Of a stretch of 11,809 nt of DNA, positions 6,205 to 11,704 are shown one piece after another. The position numbers and the translations under genes were made by a program. This stretch comes from Bacteriovoracaceae bacterium (lineage in GTDB: Bacteria > Bdellovibrionota > Bacteriovoracia > Bacteriovoracales > Bacteriovoracaceae). The DNA lies in contig CANEVK010000053.1 in NCBI GenBank assembly GCA_947442115.1, positions 1 through 11,809 of the forward strand. Direction: 5' to 3'. The notes beneath the pieces are model-generated. The model made no database searches. It had not been told where the DNA came from and saw nothing but the letters and a program-made list of their open reading frames with translations. Position 1 is the first letter of the stretch. The number at the start of each line of letters is the position of its first letter.

Positions 6205-6884
6205 ATGTTTTTAATATTGAGATGATTCAAGAAGTTGCCATTGCTTTAAAAGAACTAAATAAAGAAGTCGTTTTTGTTGGAGGCTCAGCAGTTGCTTTGT
6301 ATTTAAATCCAAATACGGCAGAAGAAATAAGACCTACAGATGATGTAGATGTGATAATAGAGATTTTTTCAGCTGCCCAATACTCAGCTCTAAGTGAGAA
6401 ATTAATAGCACTAAAATTTTCGCCGGACACATCTAAGAATGCACCCATTTGCAGATGGAAATACTTGGCAATAACAGTTGATGTAATGCCTCTTGATGAA
6501 AAAGTCTTAGGATTTTCAAATAATTTTTACAAAATCGGTTTTAAGCATAAAGAAGAATTAGATTTACCTAGTGGTCAAAAAATATTCATCCTCCCATATG
6601 CATATTTCTTGGCAACAAAACTGGAAGCATTTTTTAATCGTGGGGTCAAAGACCCGAGATTTAGTAAGGACTTAGAGGATATTGTAGCACTTTTGTCTGA
6701 ACCAAAAAAATTTGATGCCGTTTTTGAACATGAAAATTTGGTGAAAATACTAAGATCGCAATTCTATAAGTTGTTTAAAGATGAAAATATAGTTGAAGCG
6801 ATGAGAGGTTTTCTTCAAAGTACTGTAGCCGGGCAGTTTGACCTAATCAAACAAAGAGCGAAACTCATCAAAGTTAAAAAGTAG
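6201..6884 (+). CDS. Nucleotidyltransferase, AbiEii/MenT-like candidate toxin
   Basis: A 227-residue protein with the NTase-fold signature. The GGS motif is at 27-29 (VFVGGSAVALYL), followed by the catalytic D-x-D in TDDVDVII (Asp48 and Asp50). A third carboxylate is in ITVDVMP (Asp94). Downstream motifs typical of AbiEii/MenT relatives are ATKLEAFFNRG (Lys140) and SKDLEDI (about 156-161). All expected catalytic residues appear intact. Known relatives in AbiE/MenAT systems add nucleotides to tRNA or other targets to stop growth or block phage; the substrate here is unknown. The gene is coupled to the regulator by an ATGA overlap. Its 3' end overlaps a doubtful minus-strand frame (6815-6884). 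A metabolic NTase is less likely given this neighbour. Confidence 0.78.
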   Translation: MNVFNIEMIQEVAIALKELNKEVVFVGGSAVALYLNPNTAEEIRPTDDVDVIIEIFSAAQYSALSEKLIALKFSPDTSKNAPICRWKYLAITVDVMPLDEKVLGFSNNFYKIGFKHKEELDLPSGQKIFILPYAYFLATKLEAFFNRGVKDPRFSKDLEDIVALLSEPKKFDAVFEHENLVKILRSQFYKLFKDENIVEAMRGFLQSTVAGQFDLIKQRAKLIKVKK

Positions 6885-7312
6885 ATAAATTCAATTTTCG
6901 TTCCCAGATTATGATCCGCACGATAAGAGAGATTATCGTGCAGAATGAATGGTGCTTTGTTTGTTATTAAATCAAATGAATCACCTAAAACCGTTTCAAG
7001 ATCTTTTACGGTTGGTTCATCGCTGCTTCTGTCATTGATGACAAAGTCTATCCGGATAATTGATCCATCAACAATTAAAACTCCGATTGAAGAACGATCC
7101 TGATCAGTACCAGCAGGCTCCTTGTAAAAATCACTTGATACAAAAGCCAGCTTTAGTTCACTTCCTTTTTTGATGCTAATACTTGAATGAGAGTCCAATG
7201 ACATTAAAGGAGAATCATATACTTTAGATTTACCCGCCTCGAGTGATAAGCGACCTTGGATATCTACTTTTGACTTGATCGACATCAGTAGCTCAATAAA
7301 TATTACTGCCAA
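6815..7312 (-). CDS. Hypothetical protein, possibly truncated at both ends
   Basis: A 165-codon frame from a TTG at 7312 (an ATG at 7285 gives 156 residues); both have weak Shine-Dalgarno sequences and an in-frame TAA lies just upstream. Between about residues 16 and 145 the protein reads as a genuine soluble beta-rich domain (DIQGRLSLEAGKSKVY, LKLAFVSSDFYKEPA, SSIGVLIVDGSIIRIDFV, LSYRADHNLG). The ends do not: the N-terminus (AVIFIELLM) looks like part of a signal peptide without its basic head. The last 20 residues are simply the antisense of the nucleotidyltransferase gene. I read it as a formerly exported protein damaged when the neighbouring cassette arrived or during decay. It could still be expressed. 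The family is not recognised. Confidence 0.42.
   Translation of the reverse strand: MAVIFIELLMSIKSKVDIQGRLSLEAGKSKVYDSPLMSLDSHSSISIKKGSELKLAFVSSDFYKEPAGTDQDRSSIGVLIVDGSIIRIDFVINDRSSDEPTVKDLETVLGDSFDLITNKAPFILHDNLSYRADHNLGTKIEFIYFLTLMSFALCLIRSNCPATVL
6918..6941. repeat. Perfect 9-bp stem-loop after the nucleotidyltransferase gene
   Basis: GCACGATAA (6918-6926) and TTATCGTGC (6933-6941) pair perfectly around GAGAGA, 33 nt after the NTase stop. There is no T run, so it is not a standard intrinsic terminator. It also lies inside the minus-strand frame, where it encodes HDNLSYRA, so it may be partly a coding coincidence. Confidence 0.5.
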
Positions 7313-7334
7313 TAGATTGCTCGCAGATCGAGAG

Positions 7335-7397
7335 CTTTAAGATGTTTGTGGTGGAGTGATTGCTGATGGGGCTGTCTTCATGAATAGTCAAAAGTAA
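7335..7397 (+). pseudogene. Decayed, internally deleted relative of the 3923-4291 gene
   Basis: Read on the plus strand, this stretch gives L-stop-DVCGGVIADGAVFMNSQK-stop. The intact minus-strand gene at 3923-4291 encodes LEDVYGG and, 17 residues later, VLAADGAVFFLNCHK-stop. The DNA agrees too: CTTTAAGATGTTTGTGGTGG here against CTTGAAGATGTTTATGGTGG there, and TGCTGATGGGGCTGT against TGCTGACGGGGCTGT. The Glu codon GAA has become TAA, and about 51 bp plus one Ala codon are missing between short TGGTG repeats. Weaker similarity (SINITANR against SISIIAANN) continues upstream to about 7291, so the remnant may be longer. No start or signal peptide remains. Confidence 0.72.
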
Positions 7398-7458
7398 TAC
7401 CTGATGAAATAATTCAATCTAAAGGTAAAACCAACAAGGAACCTTAATCACTATTAAA

Positions 7459-7495
7459 CAATTAATTTTAAGATGAAATTAATTGCTTTTTTTTT
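7459..7495 (+). terminator. Orphan terminator-like hairpin with T9
   Basis: A 10-bp stem (CAATTAATTT, 7459-7468, with AAATTAATTG, 7476-7485) is followed after one C by nine T residues (7487-7495). The stem is nearly all A-T, so it is weak for intrinsic termination. It lies 61 nt after the remnant's stop and may be the surviving terminator of that lost gene. Confidence 0.45.
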
Positions 7496-7543
7496 ATTTC
7501 CCCTTTAAACATTTATTGTCGTTTCAAACCAATGGAGGATTTT

Positions 7544-7891
7544 TTGAAAACATTAACTGGTACGTTTACTCTTTTATTATTTATGGGGATTTCAGTTTTT
7601 ATTAATGCGAGCGATGCTCATGCACGACCTGCGTGTGTACAAAATCAAAATGGTGGATATACAACACTTCCATGTGATTGTGCGGGAGTTTGTGAAGATA
7701 AGTGTAAAACAGCTTGCGCAGGTCTTGGTAGCACCTACCAATCAGGTTATAGGTGCTACCTTAGTCAAGACAATGGCGGCGGGGCGATGGTCACTGTAAC
7801 ATGTGGCAACGGTAGAACTGTAAGTGCTCCGGTTAGTGTCCCTAAATTTAAAAAAGTACCAAATAAACGTACTCAAACCTCAGAATTATAA
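7544..7891 (+). CDS. Small secreted eight-cysteine protein, TTG start
   Basis: GGAGG (7534-7538) lies 5 nt before a TTG at 7544, which then reads as a signal peptide (KTLTGTFTLLLFMGISVFIN, then ASDAHA) cut before RPACVQ. The in-frame ATG at 7532 would place the Shine-Dalgarno inside the gene, so the TTG is preferred. The mature protein is about 90 residues. Eight cysteines sit within its first 65 residues (PACV, LPCDCAGVCEDKCKTAC, YRCY, VTCG), enough for four disulfides, followed by a basic tail (KFKKVPNKRTQ). The dense spacing resembles small disulfide-knotted secreted domains, but no family is recognised. The gene is monocistronic and ends at a clear terminator. Confidence 0.75.
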   Translation: MKTLTGTFTLLLFMGISVFINASDAHARPACVQNQNGGYTTLPCDCAGVCEDKCKTACAGLGSTYQSGYRCYLSQDNGGGAMVTVTCGNGRTVSAPVSVPKFKKVPNKRTQTSEL

Positions 7892-7904
7892 TTTCTACTA
7901 TAAT

Positions 7905-7948
7905 AAAAAATCCACCTCAATTTATGTTAATTCGTAGGTGGATTTTTT
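7905..7948. terminator. Strong bidirectional intrinsic terminator
   Basis: The sequence AAAAAATCCACCT (7905-7917) pairs perfectly with AGGTGGATTTTTT (7936-7948) around an 18-nt loop, giving a 13-bp stem with a T6 tail within it and an A6 tract opposite. It begins 13 nt after the stop of the eight-cysteine gene. The symmetric design would also stop minus-strand transcription coming from the RRM gene side. Confidence 0.88.
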
Positions 7949-8221
7949 GTTATACGAATCAAGAATTTTACACTTTCCTTATTTCTTTTCGAGTTAATTG
8001 CAAAATTAAAACTAATGATTGTTTCTAATTTAATTATGCTGCTAAATAAGTAAAATGTACCCAAATATACTATCCCAACCTCATTTTGAAGCACTCAATT
8101 TTTAGCAAAAAAGAAATTTCCATCTCAAATAATAAATACTACAACGTGAAATGAATAGAATATAAAGGGTTTCGTTATCATGGTCTCAGATTGCTTGATG
8201 AGATTGAGAGAGTTCTGATCA
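7949..8221. other. 273-nt AT-rich gap between terminator and RRM gene
   Basis: I see no convincing gene, promoter or structured RNA here on either strand. It separates the terminator at 7948 from the 3' end of the minus-strand RRM gene. An 18-codon minus-strand frame lacks a Shine-Dalgarno and was not called. Confidence 0.5.
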
Positions 8222-8641
8222 CTATTTTGTTGCAGCTTTAAAAACAAATGGATTGGACTTTCGTTTTTTATCATTACGCGCTTTTTTTGCAAGCTGCTTT
8301 GATACGTATTCTAGATCTTTAGTTTTTTCATTTTTGAGGGGAGCTCGACTCATACTGGTGGTTTTAAGAGGAGTGGCGTATCTCGCCTTCACAGTTCTTC
8401 CATCAATAATTTGCTGGTTTAGACCATCAATCGCACTTTTTGCTTCACTGGCCTGACTCATTTCAACAAAGGCCATTCCGCGAGATTGATTGGTAGTTGG
8501 TTCAACAATAATTTTGATATTTTTGATCTGACCATATCTTTTAAAAAGACTTATCAAACCCGAACGGTCTCTGTCATAGCTCAGGTTGCTGATATAGACG
8601 GTGTTTTTTAATTCGTTATTCATGAAGGGATCCTTAGTCAT
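8222..8641 (-). CDS. Single-RRM RNA-binding protein
   Basis: A 139-residue protein from the ATG at 8641, or 133 residues from the ATG at 8623. The RRM fold is plain: RNP2 is VYISNL and RNP1 is RGMAFVEM, with aromatic residues at the expected RNA-contacting positions, and the domain spans about residues 13-88. A basic Lys/Arg-rich tail follows (KKARNDKKRKSNP). Bacterial proteins of this type bind single-stranded RNA in the cytoplasm and are often cold- or stress-regulated; the target is unknown. The start is ambiguous: AAGGA lies 7 nt before 8623, while AGGAGG lies about 12 nt before 8641. The RRM is intact either way. No clear terminator follows the stop. Confidence 0.9.
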   Translation of the reverse strand: MTKDPFMNNELKNTVYISNLSYDRDRSGLISLFKRYGQIKNIKIIVEPTTNQSRGMAFVEMSQASEAKSAIDGLNQQIIDGRTVKARYATPLKTTSMSRAPLKNEKTKDLEYVSKQLAKKARNDKKRKSNPFVFKAATK

Positions 8642-8707
8642 ATAAGATTAATTCCTCCTCATTAGCATGCAGGCCTCGATAAAAGTCTTAATATGTAAAA
8701 ATTACAG

Positions 8708-8722
8708 ACGAATTCTATTCGT
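8708..8722. promoter_or_regulatory. Inverted repeat between divergent genes
   Basis: ACGAAT (8708-8713) and ATTCGT (8717-8722) form a perfect 15-nt inverted repeat with a 3-nt centre. It lies in the 140-nt divergent region between the RRM gene and the leader ORF at 8765. Size and place suit an operator. No bound protein or certain promoter can be named. Confidence 0.35.
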
Positions 8723-8764
8723 TGGGAAATTTTTTACAGGCCGGCCTAGCAATCAGAGGTGATC

Positions 8765-8785
8765 ATGCTAGATGAGCCTCCATGA
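8765..8785 (+). CDS. Six-codon leader ORF (MLDEPP) coupled to the next gene
   Basis: ATG at 8765 is followed by five codons and TGA at 8783-8785. AGAGGTGA (8755-8762) is well placed, its GG ending 5 nt before this ATG. The TGA overlaps the ATG of the next gene as ATGA. The downstream gene has no Shine-Dalgarno of its own, so ribosomes probably load here and then reinitiate. No attenuation hairpin is seen. Expression is inferred. Confidence 0.5.
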   Translation: MLDEPP

Positions 8786-9144
8786 AAAAATTAATTCTTC
8801 TTGGTATGCTAGCTCTCCATTCCCTGCCCCTTTTAGCTGACTCTGTGGCCTGCAAAAGTGAGGAAGATTTATGGTCGGTAAGCTTTGATCTCAGCGGCGA
8901 TGTTCTGACTGATCTTAAAATTATGAAAATGGGCAACCTTGTGGTTTCAAGAGATAAAATCCAAGGAATTAAAACGAGGATTTTTAAAACTGAGTTTTAT
9001 GAGTTTGATCTCGGTGCCCCAAGATATCTAGATTTTGAAAAGAGAATGAATGCCAAAATTTTTGAAGCCGCTTTCTACTTAAAGAAACACCCTTTCGCTG
9101 CTGAGATTGGTGTTCTTTGTAAGATGAGTGAAAGTCTTCCTTAA
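8782..9144 (+). CDS. Small secreted protein, unknown family
   Basis: A 120-residue precursor. The signal peptide MKKLILLGMLALHSLPLLA is cut before DSVACKS. The mature domain of about 101 residues has one cysteine near each end (Cys24 and Cys113), a layout also seen in the 3923-4291 product although the sequences are not alike. Its strands alternate (LWSVSFDLSGD, TEFYEFDLGAP, FEAAFYLKK), suggesting a beta-rich fold. The start overlaps the stop of the six-codon leader ORF, and the best Shine-Dalgarno belongs to that leader. Function is unknown. No terminator is evident after the stop, and a minus-strand lipoprotein gene converges on it 13 nt downstream. Confidence 0.75.
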   Translation: MKKLILLGMLALHSLPLLADSVACKSEEDLWSVSFDLSGDVLTDLKIMKMGNLVVSRDKIQGIKTRIFKTEFYEFDLGAPRYLDFEKRMNAKIFEAAFYLKKHPFAAEIGVLCKMSESLP

Positions 9145-9157
9145 CTCGCTTAATTGA

Positions 9158-9307
9158 TCAAAAGCGGTATCCAGATCTTAAGAATCTATCTTCATTGAAT
9201 TCAGTATTTTCATCACCATCGAAAGTTGATGCTGGTGAATGAGACAAATTCTTAGTGGAGCAAGAGACAAGAAGAAAAATGATTGAAAGTATGATTAAGT
9301 CTTTGAT
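9158..9307 (-). CDS. Small lipoprotein with a non-standard start codon
   Basis: The frame from ATC at 9307 gives 49 residues: a basic-then-hydrophobic signal (KDLIILSIIFLLVSC) with a classical lipobox L-V-S-C, then a mature peptide beginning CSTKNLSHSPAS and continuing with an acidic stretch and FLRSGYRF. AGGAGG (complement of 9313-9318) lies 5 nt before the ATC, and an in-frame TAG overlaps that Shine-Dalgarno. No ATG, GTG or TTG occurs before the lipobox, so the start must be ATC, or ATT at 9310. A good promoter lies upstream. It is most likely a real outer- or inner-membrane lipoprotein with a rare start; a recent start-codon mutation is the alternative. Confidence 0.55.
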   Translation of the reverse strand: MKDLIILSIIFLLVSCSTKNLSHSPASTFDGDENTEFNEDRFLRSGYRF

Positions 9308-9340
9308 AATGGCCTCCTATTAATATCCATCTATCTTCAG

Positions 9341-9370
9341 ATTATAAGCGACGACTATTAATTCAGTAAA
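9341..9370 (-). promoter_or_regulatory. Promoter of the non-standard-start lipoprotein gene
   Basis: On the minus strand, TTTACT (9370-9365) is followed by 18 nt and a consensus TATAAT (9346-9341). The expected start near 9334 leaves a leader of about 27 nt carrying AGGAGG. This supports expression of the downstream lipoprotein frame. Confidence 0.6.
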
Positions 9371-9373
9371 AGT

Positions 9374-9392
9374 GATAAAACTAATGCTTATC
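9374..9392. promoter_or_regulatory. Fur-box-like inverted repeat
   Basis: The 19-nt stretch GATAAAACTAATGCTTATC matches the classical Fur consensus GATAATGATAATCATTATC at 14 of 19 positions by eye and is flanked to make TGATAA/TTATCA arms. It lies 3 nt upstream of the minus-strand -35, in the region between the two divergent small lipoprotein genes. AT-rich DNA makes chance matches common. Confidence 0.3.
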
Positions 9393-9572
9393 ATCACATT
9401 TATCAAACAATAAGTATTCTCACTCAAAAACTAAAAATGAAGTGAAGTTGTTTAATATCTTTCGTGGAAATTCACATGATAACTGGCGAATCATTTTTCT
9501 CAGGTATCTAGAAAAGGATATTTAACGTTATTGTGATAAGATCCCGATAGGAAGCTTGTCGGAGGTATGCAT

Positions 9573-9713
9573 ATGAAGTTTTTTCTTCTTACGATTTTAA
9601 TCTTTGGTGCTCTCTCATGTTCTTCTAAACGTTCCAGAGACCCTGCCTCAGTAGAAGCAGAGAAAGAGGAGTCACATCAAAGATTCCAGGGCATTTTTGA
9701 TAGGCCGAATTAA
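9573..9713 (+). CDS. Small lipoprotein, 46 residues
   Basis: The ATG at 9573 has GGAGG (9561-9565) 7 nt upstream; an in-frame ATG at 9567 is too close to it. The product opens with the lipoprotein signal MKFFLLTILIFGALSC and continues as a short charged peptide (CSSKRSRDPAS, then an acidic run and RFQGIFDRPN). Cys16 is the likely lipidation site. The mature peptide resembles that of the divergent small lipoprotein at 9158-9307: both start CS-S/T-K, share PAS, an acidic stretch and RF. Function is unknown; small lipoproteins of this type can be envelope factors. Its TAA overlaps the stop of the convergent barrel gene within TTAA (9710-9713). Confidence 0.75.
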   Translation: MKFFLLTILIFGALSCSSKRSRDPASVEAEKEESHQRFQGIFDRPN

Positions 9714-10564
9714 AATAGGACACCATTAATCCAGGCACCCCAAGAAGTGCTTTGGATATGCGTTTTCATGCCATCAAAAGGCCAGGTCATTACATATGTC
9801 CAAAGATTGAGATGCTTGTTAATGACAAATGTTGGTCCAATAGAGGCTGAAGTTGGCCAGCGTTTGAGAAAGAGTGGATCTGATTCAACAAATTGACGAA
9901 ACGAGAGGCCAAGACCTCCTCTCATCCCCATCTCATCGTTAAAAGCGTAATTGATTGAAGGATCTGCAGCAAGGATCAGACGTGGCTTTTGACCAGGGGA
10001 TCGGCCGCTAGCGGCCCATTCAGGCTCCACTGCTTCATCATCTGAATAAAAGAAAATCCTTGGTGAAAGAATTGCGTAGAAAGACCACTGATCATTTATT
10101 TGATAATTAAGACCAGTAAAAAGACCCGGGTTAAAAATGGTTTTCCTTAAACTCGCATCCCTTCCATTAAGTTCTGGGATGTCGGTATTGAAGGCTCCTC
10201 TAAGCGACCATTTTTCACCAGAGAGAAGTTTACCCGAAATACCTATTCTTAATCCTTGGAATCTCCAAGATGGTCGAGTTGGCTCCCCACCTTTTGTATC
10301 ACCCCTAAAAGTGACAGGGATATGTTCTATTCTAGTTTGTAGATCTAAGGCAACACGATCTGATAGCTTATAGGTTGTTGAGATTAAATTAAAAAGTTGC
10401 AAACCATCATCAAGACGATTACCCATTTCATTTTTTGCAGTTTTTCCATCATCAAGTGAATGTCCTTCCCAAAAGGAAAAATAATTCATGCCCCAAGGGG
10501 AAACCTCTGCCGAAAAAACATTAAGGCTTCCGAAAATTAAAAAAATTAAAATCAAATAATTCAT
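9710..10564 (-). CDS. Outer-membrane beta-barrel protein
   Basis: A 284-residue precursor with signal peptide MNYLILIFLIFGSLNVFSA, cut before EVSPWG. The remainder is a run of amphipathic strands with aromatic girdles (VALDLQTRIEHIPV, FQGLRIGISGKL, WSLRGAFNTDIP, WSFYAILSPRIFFY, GGLGLSFRQFV, LNLWTYVMTWPF) separated by polar turns and ends GAWINGVLF, a C-terminal phenylalanine as in BamA-dependent barrel proteins. Cysteines are absent. It should sit in the outer membrane as a channel or surface protein; the substrate is not evident. The ATG has only a weak purine stretch upstream. The gene is divergent from the Alx/TerC gene across 124 nt and convergent with a small lipoprotein gene. Confidence 0.8.
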   Translation of the reverse strand: MNYLILIFLIFGSLNVFSAEVSPWGMNYFSFWEGHSLDDGKTAKNEMGNRLDDGLQLFNLISTTYKLSDRVALDLQTRIEHIPVTFRGDTKGGEPTRPSWRFQGLRIGISGKLLSGEKWSLRGAFNTDIPELNGRDASLRKTIFNPGLFTGLNYQINDQWSFYAILSPRIFFYSDDEAVEPEWAASGRSPGQKPRLILAADPSINYAFNDEMGMRGGLGLSFRQFVESDPLFLKRWPTSASIGPTFVINKHLNLWTYVMTWPFDGMKTHIQSTSWGAWINGVLF

Positions 10565-10590
10565 AGTCTTTTTTCTTTTTAGTCCTATAT

Positions 10591-10623
10591 CGATAAAACC
10601 ACATGATGCTATTTTTTTTATCG
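10591..10623. repeat. Inverted repeat in the divergent barrel/Alx intergenic region
   Basis: CGATAAAA (10591-10598) and TTTTATCG (10616-10623) are 8-nt arms 17 nt apart in the 124-nt region between divergent genes. It could form a hairpin in the barrel gene's leader or be an operator. The region is AT-rich, so chance is possible. TATAAA (10666-10671) and TATATT (10659-10664) are possible -10 boxes for the Alx gene without a good -35. Confidence 0.3.
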
Positions 10624-10688
10624 TATTTCTTAAACTTCGGATCGATGTTACACTATTTTATATTTTATAAACAAGTGAGAATTAATTA

Positions 10689-11660
10689 GTGAATCAATTT
10701 TTTTCAACAGTCTCGGTGGTTCCAACTTCGGTGTGGATTTTATTTTCAATTGGAATTCTGTTATTACTTGTTATTGACTTAAGTCTATTTGGAAAGGCCG
10801 GACATAAAATGGATCCCAAAGTAGCTCTCTTAGAGAGTATCCTTTGGATGGCAGTGGCCTTTGGATTTAACCTGTGGTTTGCAACAGCTTATGGTAAAGA
10901 ACTTGGAACTCAATTTTTAACCGGCTACTTAGTAGAAAAAAGTTTAAGTGTTGATAATTTGTTTGTTATCCTCCTTGTTTTTAGTGCTTTCAAAATACCG
11001 CAACAATTCCAGCACCGAGTCCTATTTTTCGGTGTCCTTGGTGCCATTATTCTAAGAGCTTTTTTTATACTTGTAGGTGCCCAACTCTTAAATATGTTTC
11101 ATTGGATCCTCTACGTCTTTGGCGGAATTCTGATCATAACAGCTATTAAGTTTTTAATTAAAACAGATGAAAAAATGGATGTCCGTGAGAGCTTTGGAAC
11201 AAAACTAATCAAGAAGTTCATCCCAACGACTGAAAAATTAAATGGAAATCATTTTTTTATAATTGAAAATGGAATCAGGAAAGCAACTCCGCTGTTTCTT
11301 GCTCTGGTTGTGATAGAAATCACAGATCTCATATTTGCTGTTGATTCAATTCCTGCAGTGTTTGCCGTTACCCAAGATGCTTTTGTCGCATTTGGCTCAA
11401 ACATCCTTGCCATCCTTGGATTACGTGCGCTTTACTTTGTGCTTGCTGATTGGGTTGCCAAGCTCAGGTACCTGAAGCCAGGTCTTGCGGCGATACTAGG
11501 ATTTATTGGAGTTAAGATGCTTATCGTTGATTTTTATAAAATTCCAAGCTCTGTTTCACTTCTTGTTATTATATCCATTCTCATCACAGCAGCTCTAAGT
11601 TCGTGGTATGTAGCAAAAATTGAAAGGTTAAGTGAAGACACTGAAAAGACCAGAAGTTAA
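10689..11660 (+). CDS. alx: Alx/TerC-family integral membrane protein
   Basis: A 323-residue multi-span protein from a GTG start with a weak GTGAG upstream. The TerC-family signatures are all present: FLTGYLVEKSLSVDNLFV (Asp89-Asn90), QHRVLFFGVLGAIILRAFFI, HWILYVFGGILI, a cytoplasmic loop near 155-185, ATPLFLALVVIEITDLIFAV, DSIPAVFAVTQDAFVAF (Asp213 and Asp219), and GVKMLIVDFYKIP. Length and the long N-terminal helix match Alx of Escherichia coli rather than the short TerC forms. Alx-type proteins are linked to manganese and alkaline-pH homeostasis; the transported ion here is inference. In E. coli alx is preceded by a manganese riboswitch; I do not see such an element in the 124 nt upstream. 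A hairpin overlaps its stop. Confidence 0.93.
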   Translation: MNQFFSTVSVVPTSVWILFSIGILLLLVIDLSLFGKAGHKMDPKVALLESILWMAVAFGFNLWFATAYGKELGTQFLTGYLVEKSLSVDNLFVILLVFSAFKIPQQFQHRVLFFGVLGAIILRAFFILVGAQLLNMFHWILYVFGGILIITAIKFLIKTDEKMDVRESFGTKLIKKFIPTTEKLNGNHFFIIENGIRKATPLFLALVVIEITDLIFAVDSIPAVFAVTQDAFVAFGSNILAILGLRALYFVLADWVAKLRYLKPGLAAILGFIGVKMLIVDFYKIPSSVSLLVIISILITAALSSWYVAKIERLSEDTEKTRS

Positions 11661-11673
11661 TTCTGATCTTTTC
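11643..11673. terminator. Hairpin overlapping the Alx stop, candidate terminator
   Basis: GAAAAGACCAGAA (11643-11655) pairs with TTCTGATCTTTTC (11661-11673) with one mismatch, and the loop holds the TAA stop. The 3' arm ends in TTTTC followed by AATTTC, so a T tract is present only within the stem. It lies between convergent genes and may terminate both. Confidence 0.5.
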
Positions 11674-11704
11674 AATTTCTCAAATAAAGTCTGATCTGAG
11701 ATTC

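Noticed and set aside
8166..8180. 18-codon minus-strand ORF downstream of the RRM gene
   Set aside because: No Shine-Dalgarno, no conserved feature, and random expectation in AT-rich DNA.
10565..10688. Manganese (yybP-ykoY) riboswitch before the Alx gene
   Set aside because: The 124-nt AT-rich region lacks the conserved paired elements I would expect; only a simple 8-nt inverted repeat is seen.
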